A DNA stretch of 64,000 nucleotides from Lonicera japonica (Eukaryota > Streptophyta > Magnoliopsida > Dipsacales > Caprifoliaceae): NCBI GenBank assembly GCA_021464415.1, contig CM038470.1:11172394-11236393 (forward strand), read 5' to 3'. Each line of letters opens with the position of its first letter. The first letter of the stretch is position 1. Made by a program: the position numbers and the translations under genes. The notes under the pieces were generated by a model. It made no database searches. It saw only the letters and a program-made list of their open reading frames with translations, and was not told the DNA's origin. Below are positions 35,640-54,441 of the stretch, piece after piece.

Positions 35640-35905
35640 ATGTTGCTGGCGTGGGTCTGGGTTGCTGCACTAGATAGCAAGATGGGGCGGCTTGGTTTAG
35701 GGATGCTACTGTCTTGGTTCTTGCAGCAGAATTGGGCGCTATTCTGCTGGGATTGTCCTTCAACAGTGTAGCTCAATGTATCACATTTGGTGATCGAGAC
35801 AATCCTTTGGCGGCTGCTGTGTTATGTACAATATGGATGTTCGTTTTAATGAACTTGGCTCTATTTTGCATGATACTGAGACTATGTCCTGGTATAGGTA
35901 GGTAA
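35640..35905 (+). pseudogene. Possible LINE-type RNase H remnant downstream of H4
   Basis: The plus-strand frame holds an in-frame stop and then VLAAELGAILLGLSF, which resembles the AE-x-x-A-x-x-x-GL motif of plant LINE RNase H (RVT_3) domains, followed by text like FGDRDNPLAAAV. The match is short and partly by eye. If right, it is a broken retroelement tail; otherwise it is a chance frame. Confidence 0.3.
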
Positions 35906-36264
35906 TGTTTTTTATCCTTCTCAATTGTAATGATGTAACTCATGAGATTGCTCGTTTTGCTTTGACTAGTCGGGCCGGATAGCTGGCAGTCATTCAAAAA
36001 CTGGTCATTAAATTTTGTATCTGTCAGTTTCAGCATTGCTAGCTATTTATCACGTTTTTAGCCGCTTCTCAAAAAAAAAAAAAAAAAATACAGTTTTGTA
36101 GTATTTCCATCCATTTCGAGTTTGTCTACAAAAGTACGAAGTCGTGATTATTCATTTGATGCCATATGTTTTGAGGCTAAAATTTTATATTGGGTATACC
36201 CAACCAATAGATTTTTGGGTTGAATATTTGGAACTCTTCATTTGTGCTTTTTTTTTTCCTCTTA

Positions 36265-36793
36265 GGGTGTGTTTGATTGGGAGTATTTTCTATGGAAAAT
36301 ATCCATTTTCCACTTGATTTGACAACTTAAGGTGTTTGATTGGCTTTTTTTTTCTAGGCAATTGAATTTCCACTTTTGGCTCACACTTACATTTTCCTTG
36401 TAAACAAGGAAAATATTTTCTTTGGGGGGGCTAGTTTTTATTTTCCAGGCAATTGCACGGTTTTCGAGACAACATTTTACCCATTTTTTACGCTAAAAAT
36501 GCTATAACTTAAACTACAAAATTCAAAATTTAATAAAAAATTTATATTTAAAATCTACTCATCAAGATCAATTAAACAAGATCCATCATGACTATAAAAT
36601 TATGTAAAAAAAAATACCCATAATTTTTTCTACATTAAAAATGCCACAATACAATCAATATTTTCCGGGTAGAAAATTAAGGCAATCAAACACACTACAC
36701 TTCATTTTCCATGCAACTCAATTCTAGGCAATTCAATTACCGGTAACTTATTTTCTTTCCATGCAAATTCCACGCTTGCAATCAAACGCACCC
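36265..36793. mobile_element. Tourist-like MITE, copy 2 (intact ends)
   Basis: The left end GGGTGTGTTTGATTGGG mirrors the right end (gcaatcaaacgcaccc), and the flanks are both TTA (36262-36264 and 36794-36796). The body is shared with 5294-5720. It lies about 170 bp beyond the stop codon of the MetRS gene, between the convergent H4 and MetRS genes. Confidence 0.8.
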
Positions 36794-36891
36794 TTATATT
36801 TTTGGATATATCCATCCTTATCATATACCACTAATTTTATAACAAAATCTGTGAGGCAACAGAAAAGGGGACCAGTTAAAAGTATAAAAGA

Positions 36892-36915
36892 GGGGGAGGG
36901 GGGGGGGGGGGGGGG
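36892..36915. repeat. Poly-G tract next to the MetRS stop codon
   Basis: A run of G, interrupted once by A, about 50 bp downstream of the minus-strand MetRS stop codon. In that transcript it would be a C-run in the 3' UTR. Such runs are prone to length error in sequencing and could form a G-quadruplex on the plus strand. Confidence 0.85.
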
Positions 36916-36962
36916 ACCGGAAAAAAAGAACGAAAATTCCGATTACAACATAGATTTTGTTT

Positions 36963-44360
<7,398 letters not shown>

Positions 44361-44460
44361 CTCTCTGTAAGAATGCGTGAGTAGCAGAAAGTTGCACTTG
44401 TTTTGACTCTGGTGATGAACTTGTTGATGGGGTTTCTCCTCTCGATGCACGGGACGCAAA

Positions 44461-44890
44461 TAAAAGATAAAAAGTGTTATTATTCTGACCTCAAATGAAA
44501 ATTTCCTCTAAACCTAAAATTCTACGGTTGGTTGGTATGAATAATAATTTAATGTAAAATAATTACGCTATTTTTCTTTTACAATTAGATATAAAAGATG
44601 GTGTAAAAGTAAATATTTCACTCTTTCTGATTTTATTATTTGAACAAAACTTATTCTAAATTTAGTCGGGGTTCAATAATATAATTTCTTTTAGCTTGTT
44701 TGTTGTTGTATTATCATTTCTTTGATTTAATAGAGATAAAGTAGAATACGGAAATGCGTCTTTTTTTTTTTTTTAGAGATCTTACTTCGTCTATCTAAAG
44801 AATTATTTCATAATTATGCGTTTGCTTTTGTTTGGGCTAAAAGCAAGGGCTCAACCAAATGTTTCTGCAAGTCATCTTAGGCATTTGACT
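44461..44890. other. Upstream region of the MetRS gene, no other gene seen
   Basis: AT-rich, presumably containing the MetRS promoter on the minus strand. No motif is distinctive enough to call. Confidence 0.45.
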
Positions 44891-44894
44891 ACTC

Positions 44895-45175
44895 CCTTGG
44901 GTATATTTGGATGTGGCCATTTTCATTGATGATAATTGTATGGGAGCAGGTGCAATCATTCGAGACTCAATAGGTGACTTTCTTGCTGATTTTTCTAAAT
45001 GAGGCGCCTATCTTGCTCGACTTCAAAATGGCGGAGGCTTTTCCGTTGAATTGGGTGATTCGAGTGGCTTTAGAAGTAGGTTTATGTGATTTTCACTTGG
45101 ACGGTGATTGTCTTCCAATTACTAGCATTTTTAACAAGGTTGAGGAGGCAATTCTTATAGTCTTTCTTAGTTTAT
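44895..45175 (+). pseudogene. Broken RNase H domain of a LINE-type retrotransposon
   Basis: One frame reads LDVAIFIDD, GAGAIIRDSIGDFLADFSK and then a stop (TGA near 45000). A second frame continues with KMAEAFPLNWVIRVALEVGL and HLDGDCLPITSIFNKV. Together they follow the plant LINE RNase H pattern (Asp/Gly-rich opening, AEA-x-x-L, then a GDC motif). The stop and the frameshift make it a dead remnant. The sequence to about 45380 may hold more of the decayed tail. Confidence 0.65.
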
Positions 45176-45759
45176 GATGCTAAAAAGACTTGAATATGTT
45201 CATGAATTACCTTACAAGATTTGCTAGGCATGTTGTGATTTTGTTTCTTTGTTGGAAAGGCTCTAGCATTCTTGTTACCTCTTTTCCATTGTCATGCAAG
45301 CTCTTGTTACCCTCCTCCATTGTGATGCAACTCCTCCTCTTTAATGCTATGTTATTGCTTTATTATAAAAAGGGAAAAATATAATTTATTTTAATTGTAA
45401 AAATTTATATTAAGAAGAGTATTATACTTGATCTAAAAATGAGTAAATTTGTTAAACCTTACTTGGTTCCCCGTGACATAATTATAGGATTGATTGAATC
45501 CTCAACAAAAACTATTTTAGATCATATGACATAGATAAACACTACCTAATTATAAAGTCGAGTCATCATAATTCTCCTCAGAGATCAACATATTAGAACT
45601 CTTAAAACAGCCCGACTATATGCAGCTTCGGTTTATGCTTCAATTTTTTTTGATCCAAAATTGTGCATGAAAGCTTCTTAAAAATAAAATAAAATTGTGA
45701 AGATACCATGCATGTATAATGAAATCATATTACAATAATTCTCATCGTAATATATGTTT

Positions 45760-47075
45760 GGATCATTTGGTTTTGGAATCTATAGTTTTGACAATCTTAA
45801 GTTAGGGGTCTACAATTTTCATTTTTTGAGCTTTGAGGTCCAAAATGGACGATTCTGTCGGTCAACAAACACAAAGCGTTATTCAACATTAAATTTGTGT
45901 CAAAATTCCTAAAATGCTCCTAATTCCTTCAATTGTGTGGTGAGGTTAAAGTTTCGATCACCGGCGTGGCATGGATGAACAATTTCCCGCAGGATAATCC
46001 GCCGGCTGGTATGGTAAAGGTGCAGTTGATGACCACGATGGTGTAGACCTGACTGTATCCCCAGTCAGGGAGGATTTTCTAGCCGGCGACGGTGATGGGT
46101 TCCAAAATTTCGCCGGCAGCGGGATTTAGGACCCATTTACATTGGTAAATGGGTTTTCCAAAAACGTGGAGGGGCTTTGTGGATAAACCCACGACGGCAA
46201 AGGTAGCGGGGCCACCTCTGTAAGCACTCTTGATTATAAAATTGTAAGCGGCACTGCCGTATGGGTTGAAAGACCTCTTCACGATTTCATCGGAAAGGAC
46301 TTGATCTTTTTCCACCAATGGGGAATTAAGCAGTGGGGTTGAATCGGATACAGAGTGATTGGTGAAGGCGGCGGCCGTGGTGGCGAGACGCAGTAGCAGA
46401 GATTGGAGACGAAGAAGCGAAGGTGAGAAGGGATGAACTGATAGACGTTGGCAACAGAACAGAGGAAAATGAGAGTTGTTAAGAGAAGCTTGAGCTCAAC
46501 AGCGCAGTTCCAAACAATACCCACAAACATCTTCTTACTGTTATTATCTCTCTCTTTTCCTCTTTAGCCATTGAAGTAGTAGTACTCTACTCTGAGGAGG
46601 TTCAGCTCTTTTTATATATATATATGTGTGAAGAAACACCGAACATAACAGAACATAAGAGTACAAATTATTATCTCCTTCTCTTTCTGTTTCTGTTTCC
46701 GTTTCCATTTCTCTCTCTGCTAGAGTGTTCTTTCTAGCAAAAACTAACAATGGGGTTTGTTTTGTGAAAGGTAGGAGGAATCTATGGAGCTGTTTATCTA
46801 GTAGTGTATTGTCACTTAAATTTGTATGCAAGTGCAATGGTTGTTTGATGGAGCAGAGATATTGGAGGAGAAGGATTGGGTGGAAAAGATGAATGAATTA
46901 AGATGAACGAATTAAGGGTAGTTTAGGAATATTGACACAAATTTAATGTTGACTAATGCTTTGTATCTATTGACTAACAGAATCATCCATTTGGACCACA
47001 ACACCCAAGAAATGAAAAGAGTGCACGCCTAACTTAATATTGTCAAAACTATGGACCACACAACCCAAATTACCC
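45760..47075. mobile_element. Pack-MULE: Mutator-like element carrying a GALS gene fragment
   Basis: The left ~175 bp and the right ~170 bp are inverted copies: left atagttttgacaat, ttaagttagg, acattaaatttgtgtcaa; right, in reverse complement, the same blocks in the same order. The outermost bases are ggatcatttgg and ccaaattaccc. The flanks are identical 9-mers tatatgttt (45751-45759 and 47076-47084), the standard Mutator target duplication. The 1,316-bp element encodes no transposase. Its interior is GC-richer and holds host gene sequence homologous to a GT92 galactan synthase. This is the definition of a Pack-MULE. Confidence 0.88.
45929..46571 (-). pseudogene. Captured 5' part of a GALS-type (GT92) galactan synthase gene
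   Basis: Minus-strand reading: an ATG at 46571 (MAKEEKRE), a frameshift, then FVGIVWNCAVELKLLLTT and a hydrophobic stretch (LIFLCSVANVYQFIPS) typical of the signal anchor of Golgi GALS proteins. A second frameshift near 46385 is followed by VKRSFNPYGSAAYNF, YRGGPATFAVVGL and KPLHVFGKPIYQCKW. A TAG at 46081-46079 replaces the expected Tyr before KILPDWGYSQVYTIVVINC. The reading ends at the inner border of the MULE terminal repeat (stop 45931-45929), so the catalytic GT92 domain is absent. Family knowledge: GALS enzymes make beta-1,4-galactan side chains of pectin. This copy cannot make a functional enzyme, although it could be transcribed. Confidence 0.78.
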
Positions 47076-47084
47076 TATATGTTT

Positions 47085-48450
47085 TTAAATAAAATGTTTG
47101 CAGTGAAAGGCCTGGTTTGTGCATGAAAAACTTTTGAAATAGAGAACCAATTAAAATGAGAGTGCAGTTCGAATTTTGGTGAGTAGTAATTGAGCTATGC
47201 TGTATGCGAAGCTGGTGTAATCTTCGACATATTACAGCGATTGAAAATATTGTAACTGGACCGAGAATTGGAAAAGTTTCCATAAACAAAAATCAAGGAC
47301 ACACCAACTTAGCTAAACAAATCAATCCACGTTTATCATTATGCTTAGACAAAAAAGATCAAGTTAACAGAAAAAGCAAGGTCTAACTTCCAACTAAAAG
47401 CAGCATCTTCTGTAACATGAATTTTATGAAATGTGAAGCATCACATTGTTGACAAATTGAGGGGAAGAAACAAAACACAACGCCAATAAAAGGGTCCCTT
47501 CAGTGAGTGGATGATACTATCCAATATCCGTCCAAAATCTAGCAAGACTGCAAAATACCAAAGAAACATTTAGCCAGAGTTTAATGAAACATATAGAACA
47601 TCAATGCTTCAAATAATAACAAAGTTGATGCGTATATGTTTTTCAGAAAGTGACTGAAAATACTAACCACAAGAATATAATACATTCAGTCCGTTTTTCT
47701 GTTACCATTAACAACTGTAGGCATAGAACAGAAAATCACACGGATAACATCCAAGCACATTGATGAAGTTGACATACTTTGTGAACAGTCCAAACACTTT
47801 TAGACCAAATTTGTTGGTTTCATCAAACCAAAGCATATCTTGGCGGTGAGGGACTGCCAACTTTTTACACACAAAACACAATCATAAGACGTTCATGTAT
47901 TACTAGAGGTCTAATTCAAGAAATGCACCTAATACTAACATAAACGCAGAACTTGCTCAAATAATGAACACAATAAAAACTTACTACCTAACCTCAACCA
48001 CCTTCATACTACAACTTTAAGGGATACTCAAGATATCTCATTTGAAATCCATTGGGTTAAGTTATCTAACAAACACTTCTATAACAAAAGTAATTTTTTT
48101 TTTAATACAAGCGATGATCCTATTTCTATGGACCAATGGAGGGAGAGGGGAAAGGAGGCCTCCGAACACACTTCAATCACTAGCTGCCACCACTATCAGG
48201 AAATCGGGTCAATAGACTCATCCACAAAGATCAAAAGTTTTTGCCTACTCTAGTAACAACTTTTACCATCCACAAATGACTAGATATTTGTATGGGTACA
48301 GTGACTGAAATATAGCTAATTTCTTAATGAATATAGATTATTATCATTAATTACCACAGGACACCGACGATAATTAATGATGCTTTACTTTTTGCCGTTA
48401 CTTCAGGTGTACAGTGTCAATTTTCAAAATTTGGTGTCTTTCAACAAATT
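47085..48450. other. Gene-free spacer
   Basis: No protein-like ORF or terminal repeat was recognised. The sequence is AT-rich with ordinary complexity. Confidence 0.5.
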
Positions 48451-48464
48451 TGTTCTGTTCTTTG

Positions 48465-49294
48465 CTATGATGCATGGACACTCTCACGGAGGGCGCGTAT
48501 CTTGCCCGACACGTGTTGGACACGCTCGGACAAGCGAGGGACACGCCTGTCGGAAAGTGTCCCATTGTTTAATAAATTTTTTTTACACTGACACGCTGGG
48601 GACACGTTGAGGACACGTAAAAAGGGGTGAATATAAAAAAAACTAAAAATATGGGGTGAAAATAATAATAATACAATTTGAAAATAAAACAAACGTAACA
48701 AATATCATTTCTCTCTTTAACCCGTAAAACCTAGCCCCATTTCCCAGCCACCATCGAAAGAAAACCCTAGCCCTAGCCATCGACGACTGCTCAGCCCGAA
48801 CCCGAGGCCTACACAATAGGAGATAGTAAGTACTGGGATATTGCCGGTGATACTTTTGACACACTTGAAGAAGTTGGAGAACTTCAAATGGCATCTCTCT
48901 CTCTTGATGAGCCGGAGTTGGAGTTGGTGCTATTTGGGGATGAAGTTCAAAATGTTGAGGCGGTTAATGTTGAGTTGAATGAGTGATTGTTATTTTTATA
49001 TTCTCCTTTTGGTTTTTATTATTCTATGGAACAACTTAGTTTATATAATTATGTATTTTTTTTATGCTTTAATTATGGAACAATTTTTTTGATGCTTTAA
49101 TTATGAAACAATGTAGTGATCATGTTTTCAATATTTGCCATTTGGGCTATTAATGCAATCTATTTTCATTTGATTGAATTCTTAAATATTTATAATGTTT
49201 ATTGCATAATTAATTAATTAATTAAGAACGTGTCCCCCCTACGTGTCGTGTCCTACATTTTGAAAAAATTGCGTGTCGCGTCTGTGCTTCATAG
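48465..49294 (+). mobile_element. Internally deleted hAT element with a transposase C-terminal fragment
   Basis: The left end CTATGATGCATGGACACTC and, in reverse complement, the right end CTATGAAGCACAGACGCGAC are imperfect inverted repeats. The flanks gttctttg (48457-48464) and gttctccg (49295-49302) match at 6 of 8 positions, as expected for an old hAT insertion. Subterminal acacg/cgtgt motifs are frequent. A plus-strand frame at about 48815-48986 (TIGDSKYWDIAGDTF, ASLSLDEPELELVLF) resembles the end of a hAT-type transposase as I recall it; the catalytic part is missing. Confidence 0.65.
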
Positions 49295-49309
49295 GTTCTC
49301 CGTCAAATG

Positions 49310-50215
49310 CTGTACTAATTTGATGGAACTGTGGAAGGTACTTAAAGAGGAGTGCTAAGCTCAAAGAGTGGGATGTTGGTTAACTTTTGGGCTAGCCTGT
49401 TGGTGAAAGTTCTCAAATGGGTTAGCCTGTTGCGAATAATACTTCACTTGATTTCGTATCTTTGTTTGGTATTTAGAGTGTCCACAATGATGGTGAACAA
49501 GACGATATTTAAAGAAACTAGTGGAGCGAGTGGTCATGAGGAACACTTGAATTCTTGCTTCCTTAATTTCTTTATGGGCGTCAACACTGAAAACTGTTTT
49601 GGGAGTTGTTCCTCATTCATGACTTCTGTCAAGTAGGAGGGATGTTTCTAGATGATTTAGAATGGTTTTGTTTCTCCTTCTCTCATTTTCAAAGGTCAAA
49701 AATCCAAGGACAACTGGGAAACAACATATTGCCAGCGAGTTTGTAACAAATGCAACTCATAACATTACTAGCCCATACCTATTATACCCTCTAGTCCCCT
49801 TTATGTGCAAAACTGCAAATAGATTCTAGGTCACAATTGCAACACGAACCACAAAATATTCAGTAGCGAAAGTTCCCTAAACTCGCACCATTGCGTATTC
49901 CTTTCTTTGTCGAAATAAATAAATCCAAATTGCCAACCACACACAAAATGATGAACATGGTCTAATCTTTTGATAAACCGCCTCAAACAATATAGCAACG
50001 ACAGTCATATAGCTAACTACAACTATAAATAATCCATTACTGAACTCGACCCATAACAATTTTAACAGACATGTAACGACTAACAAAATCAGACGGAAAT
50101 TGAATAATACAGTATTATCGAAGAAATCAATAGACAAGAATATGATAAATCATAGATCTACAATGTCAATTTGGTCCTAGGGTTTCACAGACAAACAAAT
50201 AAATTTACCCAAACT
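49310..50215. other. Spacer / probable 3' UTR of the ATP synthase gene
   Basis: No protein-like ORF. The part next to 50220 is likely 3' UTR of the minus-strand gene. The rest shows nothing recognisable. Confidence 0.45.
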
Positions 50216-50222
50216 GGAACAG

Positions 50223-50488
50223 TCACTTCTTGTGCCTCTGCACAAACGCAGAATTCTTCGCGTCCTCCTCTGCAAAACAACGACGATTCAACAAATCGAA
50301 GATCAGAGAAAAATACCAAACTATTTACAGATTCGTATATATATATAAAGAGATAGGGTTAACGAACCAGTGAGACCGAGAGACATTTTGGTGATGATAG
50401 TGCCGGTGATGGCGAAACCGACGAGGAAAGGCCAGTTACGGCTCCATTCACGCCGGAAAAATACTGGCCATGGATCGAATTTCCTCAT
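50223..50488 (-). CDS. Mitochondrial F1Fo-ATP synthase small (6 kDa) subunit, 55 aa, two exons
   Basis: Exon 1 is 50488-50368 and exon 2 is 50269-50223, joined across a 98-bp GT-AG intron (ACTG|gttcgt..tgcag|AGGAGG) to give LT|EEDAKNSAF. The product starts MRKFDPWPVFFRREW, has one membrane segment (WPFLVGFAITGTIITKM) and ends QRHKK. This matches the plant-specific small Fo subunit known as the 6 kDa or MtATP6 protein. It sits in the inner membrane part of complex V; its precise role is not established. The ATG at 50488 is chosen because the conserved MRKFDPWP starts there; the longer upstream frame is leader. The gene is too short for many gene callers. Confidence 0.82.
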
Positions 50489-50659
50489 TTTCAGATTTTT
50501 GCCTTCGGTCAATACAATACAATACAATAGAATAATACAAAGAATCGAAGTGAAGAGAAGTATGGAGGCTGTAATCTGATTGTGATTTCTATAGAAGTTT
50601 TGTAACTTACAAAGACAAAAATATCCTTTGCTACACCGGGCTGGTCCTAATAATAGGCC

Positions 50660-52300
50660 CAAATCCATGCAACGTGGGCTTTAAAATTCCACAATTCATG
50701 TCAACAACTCGTACGTTCTGTATTTACCTCACATCACCTAATAAGACGACGAACAAGAACACAGATCTGATGTGAAGTCGGGTTTTTATAAAGGTTTTAG
50801 CCCTAAAAACATGGTTTTATATGTTTATTTATTTATTTTTTAAATTATAATTTTAGTTTAAATCAGAATTTATCGTATATTACTATTAGTTTTTTTATTG
50901 TTATGCAAAATTGATTTATAATTTTTTTTTTAAAACTGAAAAGTTTGATTTGAATTTAGAAGATTTAAATACTAAAATTGAACTTTTATATTTAGTTTAA
51001 GTTTGGGATACCTTAATGTTTTTTCTCAATTGAAACTGTAAACACCCCCTAATCACAAACATTCTCCAAAGGTAAATTTATTACCGCTAACACCTACCTT
51101 GTGACAGATTAAAGGTGTGTACATTGCCCATTATAAAAGCTCCCTGAATATGAGAAAGGTTGTAAGAGTTCCTTCTTCTCCGATGTAATTAGTAGTTGGA
51201 ATAAAAGTGAGTAGAGTTATATAAGATTCAAGTTTTACTAAATAATTGGGGTGGTTATAATTCCACTCTACAAAATACTTGGTTTCACCCCACTTTTTAT
51301 TCGGTCATTGAAAATTGAGTTAAGTGTATGTTATTTGGTTTTTACTTATACTTAGTTCTCAAGAACTAAATAATAAACACCTTTACTTAGTTCTCGATGA
51401 TCGAATAAAAAGTAGGAGTGAAACAAAGTGTTTTGCAAAGTGAAAATATTACAACCTAATAATTGTGATTGTTTATGAAGGCTATATTAGTGGCGCGCAT
51501 AATCAAATGTCAATGCATACAAACATTATTCACATTTACGTTGGAACTATTGTAAGACCATCTGTAAGGACTTGTTTATAAGGAAAAGTATCTATGTCAA
51601 ACAATCAAAAAGTGAAAAAGACGTTATGAATCATCCATATGCCATGATTCCATAACCGTTCTCGCGTGTTTAGGACCCTAAACAGAGAGTCACATAGCTA
51701 AAATATTGGTCTTGACTGTTTTTCTTCTAACTTAAATTTTTTCGTCTTTCCTTTCACAAAATTGTTTCTAACAACTTATGGTACCTCAACAATAAGGTGG
51801 AAATTTTGAAATAAAATAATAAAAAGAATACGAGGAATCCCCCTTGACGTAACATCTTTAAGAAAGTTATTTTATTTTTATTTTTTAAATATGGTTAAAT
51901 TTAAAGTAAGAAAATGAACTAATTTATATCAAATATAGCTGATTTAGTAGCTCAGTGCCATCACACATACATGCTGTCAAATGTGAAGCAAACAAGTACC
52001 TTAAAAGACCTCTTTTCCAAGCACTTGCTTACCTCTTTACCACATTCATTTTCCTGATCATCCTACAAAAAAAACCTTCATGGGCATAGGATTGGAGTTC
52101 TTGGAGATTAACATATGATCCATCTAGAGCTAAAACAAAATATCATGAAAATTCAGAACCCGAAGGATTTCGAAATGTTGGGTTTCATATCCCATGATTT
52201 CTAAGTTCTGTTATAAGGTAAATATTTTCTAACACGAATACAAGTTACTTTTACACTTGAAACTAACTGTTACAAGATGACCTGTTGACAGATGCAAAGG
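50660..52300. other. Intergenic region between the ATP synthase and HD-Zip genes
   Basis: Apart from the MITE at 51248-51460 nothing was recognised. The right part probably includes the 3' UTR of the HD-Zip III derivative. Confidence 0.5.
51248..51460. mobile_element. Small MITE with ~70-bp TIRs
   Basis: The left arm (ggggtggttataattccact .. actttttattcggtcat) is mirrored by the right arm (gatcgaataaaaagtagg .. tgaaaatattacaacct). Flanking aataatt occurs on both sides, compatible with a target duplication. The centre has a short palindrome (tacttagttctc/gagaactaaa). No coding potential. Confidence 0.6.
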
Positions 52301-52316
52301 CAAGGGCAGAGACGAT

Positions 52317-54406
52317 TCAAATGGCAGTGTGTGCCATTACTGTCATGCAGATCCCACTCCATAAAACAGCAATGCCCTGTAAAGCAGAAAAAAGGTTAGT
52401 AAGTTTCACAGTTCAACTTAGGATGTCTTTCGATTACCTGTAAATGCTACAGAAGGGTTTGTTTTGCAAGGAAAAAGTAAGGCTGTATGATTGGCATTGG
52501 AATGAAAAGAGTGTGATTTTACTTTTAGGCTGAATTGTGTTTTCCACATTTTGATATAAGGCAACTGCATGCCAGAAAGTAGAGTAGTTGATTTTCATTC
52601 TTTTTGACACCAACCAAACAGGTGCAAAACATTTCATTTATACGAAAAAATCTTTACCATGGTAGTGAGTTTTCAGTGAAGCAAACACAACCTTTAACCT
52701 TAGTCTAAAAAACTGTAGTTTCTACGAAAAACGAGAAGCTGTTCAGAGAGAATGTTTTCAGGCAATTCAATGGTGTTCTAAAAGGTAATCTGCAGGGGAC
52801 ACCTAACTCCCAGGTGGCTCTAGGTGGGGGTTTTCAAAACACCTAAGAAAAAAAATGTAAAAGTCCATTCACAAACATTATATCATGCCTACACTCCCAC
52901 GCCACTTTTTCAGAGAGTTTATGCTAGGCAAGGCTGCAAGTTGCCAATCTGCCATCTAGTGCCTTCCGGAGATTATCAGATAACTGGAATTTAGTTATAT
53001 TTCTCTCTCTCTAAGTAACAAAAGTACCTGCTGCTTTATCGCAAGAAGAACGGAGTCCAGAGCCTCTAGGTCAGACTTGCAAAATATGAAATCCAGCTTG
53101 ATGTCCTGCGAAGGCGCTAGTGTCGTCTCCAGCATGTGAAGCCCAGCTTGGTTGGCAAATAAGCAAACTGGAGGGGACTGCAAGCCACCCCAAGCAATTT
53201 ATTAACTTCCTCAATTTCTTTTACATTGCTTTAAATTTTACCGGCTAAAACACCTATTGACCTTTTCTATGATGCGATCAACATAGCCATATATAAAATG
53301 TACATGAACAAATAGTAGCCTGAAAGTGCTTTTGTGCGCTTCTGCAATAGATGTTCTCTTTTCCTTGGATCTTAGATATACACAGATGTTGCCTTGATAT
53401 CCACCTAGAAACTAGCAAGTGCTAATCCAATATAGGCGCATCTACAAATATATACCAAATTTGCTTAATTGAAAGTTGCCGCATTGGCTTTTGATTCTTC
53501 ATTTAGTGGATTGGTAAAGTTGGCAATTGTACCGTTTGTTTTCTATCAATAACCAGAACTACAGACCCTCGATTTTGACTGATAAAAAAATTGCAGGAGT
53601 GGAAGTGGAAGTTATTATTTATTTTTTTTGGTAAATAAAGTGAAAGTTACAAGCCCATTGAAGTACAGGGGAGAATACTGATTTGCCAATAGCTGCAACT
53701 AACATGCAGATTTGCAAAGATGTAAAAAAAATGGTTCATAAATAAAACTAAAACTTTTTCAGCAATTTCCCGCAAAAGATGCATTCCTTGTTTGCACATT
53801 ATACATGACCATCTCTTCTTCATAAAAATAATACTCCCTTACCCGTCCCAAATTAAGAGCCACTATTCTTTCTGGGAGTCCTAAATTAAGAGTTCGGTTT
53901 CCTTTTGGGATATAATCAATTTACGGAATCTCACAATGGCAAATAATGGGTGAGTTAAGAGTTAACAGTTCTAGAGATACCTCCAATGAGCAAGACAATA
54001 CAGCCCCCTGACGACGGAACAGCCGCTTCGACACCGGGTCAAGACCCATGCAGTCCGGGTCTTGCAAATTATCACCTGAACCGGATCTAGTTTAAAAAGG
54101 AAAAGGGAAACATTATAGATGCCTCAAAATTAGGGAAATTGGAGACAATAAGCAGGTTTTGTATGAGATACGTCAACCATACACGAGTGATAAGATGATA
54201 TAACTGTTGGTGGTCTTTCTAATGTCTGTCTATGAGGAGGGGACAATGGAGGGTCCAGCATATAAAACCATGGACAATTGAGCGTTTTTCCTTATTCACT
54301 CAAGAGTCTGTGGAATTTATGGGTTTAAGTTGATCTGACTTTTATTTCTTCTACCAAAGTTTCGGAGCGGTTCCACCCTCACAGGAGTCTCTGTAAAATT
54401 CTCTCA

Positions 54407-54441
<35 letters not shown>

